Of a stretch of 12,040 bases of DNA, positions 12,022 through 12,040 are shown piece after piece. Within the stretch, counting starts at the first letter, position 1; each line of letters opens with the position of its first letter. Under the pieces are notes generated by a model, which saw only the letters and a program-made list of their open reading frames with translations, was not told where the DNA came from and made no database searches. Position numbers and translations under genes: made by a program. The DNA is from an archaeon (GTDB lineage Archaea; Nanobdellota; Nanobdellia; Woesearchaeales; JAHJEM01): the NCBI GenBank assembly GCA_020057445.1, contig JAGVFV010000122.1:1-12040 (forward strand), written 5' to 3'.

Positions 12022-12032
12022 TTTTAAATATT
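12022..12032 (-). promoter_or_regulatory. TATA box of serS
   Basis: AATATTTAAAA on the minus strand, centred about 28-30 bases before the ATG at 11997; transcription probably starts at or a few bases before the start codon. Confidence 0.65.
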
Positions 12033-12040
12033 GCGCCATA

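Noticed and set aside
1..12040. CRISPR arrays, insertion sequences, integrase genes
   Set aside because: No regularly spaced repeats, transposase or integrase motifs, or terminal inverted repeats were seen; the 12-base repeats at 4303 and 4340 are only two units.

Overview
The window looks archaeal. Nearly every gene start is preceded about 25-28 bases upstream by an AT-rich TATA-like box, so many transcripts appear leaderless. It carries the archaeal DNA-repair gene nreA with a C-terminal PCNA-binding motif, and the tRNA-Thr has U at the discriminator position and no encoded CCA. Small size of many proteins, several tiny membrane or zinc-ribbon genes, ATGA-overlapping gene pairs and a bacterial-type SerRS suggest a small-genome (DPANN-like) lineage; that placement is inference, not shown directly.

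Layout. 1-355: end of a pyruvate-kinase-like gene. 391-1224, minus strand: a tRNA-Thr(CGU) gene followed by two overlapping small genes (a possible helix-turn-helix protein and a two-helix membrane protein), with a rearranged tRNA-Thr-like copy upstream that has its own TATA box. 1338-2316: a 50-residue zinc-ribbon gene overlapping a cysteine-rich lipoprotein gene, a small membrane protein on the plus strand, and a decayed second copy of the zinc ribbon with a premature stop, its TATA box retained. 2493-5606, minus strand: an ion-transport block, with a CPA2-type cation/proton antiporter behind a structured-looking leader, then a site-2 protease and a two-helix K+ channel that overlap by ATGA.

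5682-6971 is the most unusual gene: a membrane-anchored protein made of a single RHS-repeat core followed by a C-terminal domain in which the marks of a protein-kinase/aminoglycoside-phosphotransferase fold can be read (VMK lysine, helix-C Glu, hinge, DLHGAN catalytic loop, VDF). It resembles a polymorphic toxin, but no room exists for an immunity gene next to it. nreA follows, then convergently a membrane-anchored protein with a lytic-transglycosylase (SLT)-like domain, odd in an archaeon without murein. 9531-10181 is a ThiF/MoeB-like E1 enzyme, 10184-10681 an unrecognised protein, and 10717-11997 seryl-tRNA synthetase.

The potassium channel, antiporter and membrane protease plausibly act together in ion and membrane homeostasis. 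The RHS-kinase and SLT-like proteins are both of types used in cell-cell antagonism or surface interaction; their closeness is suggestive only.
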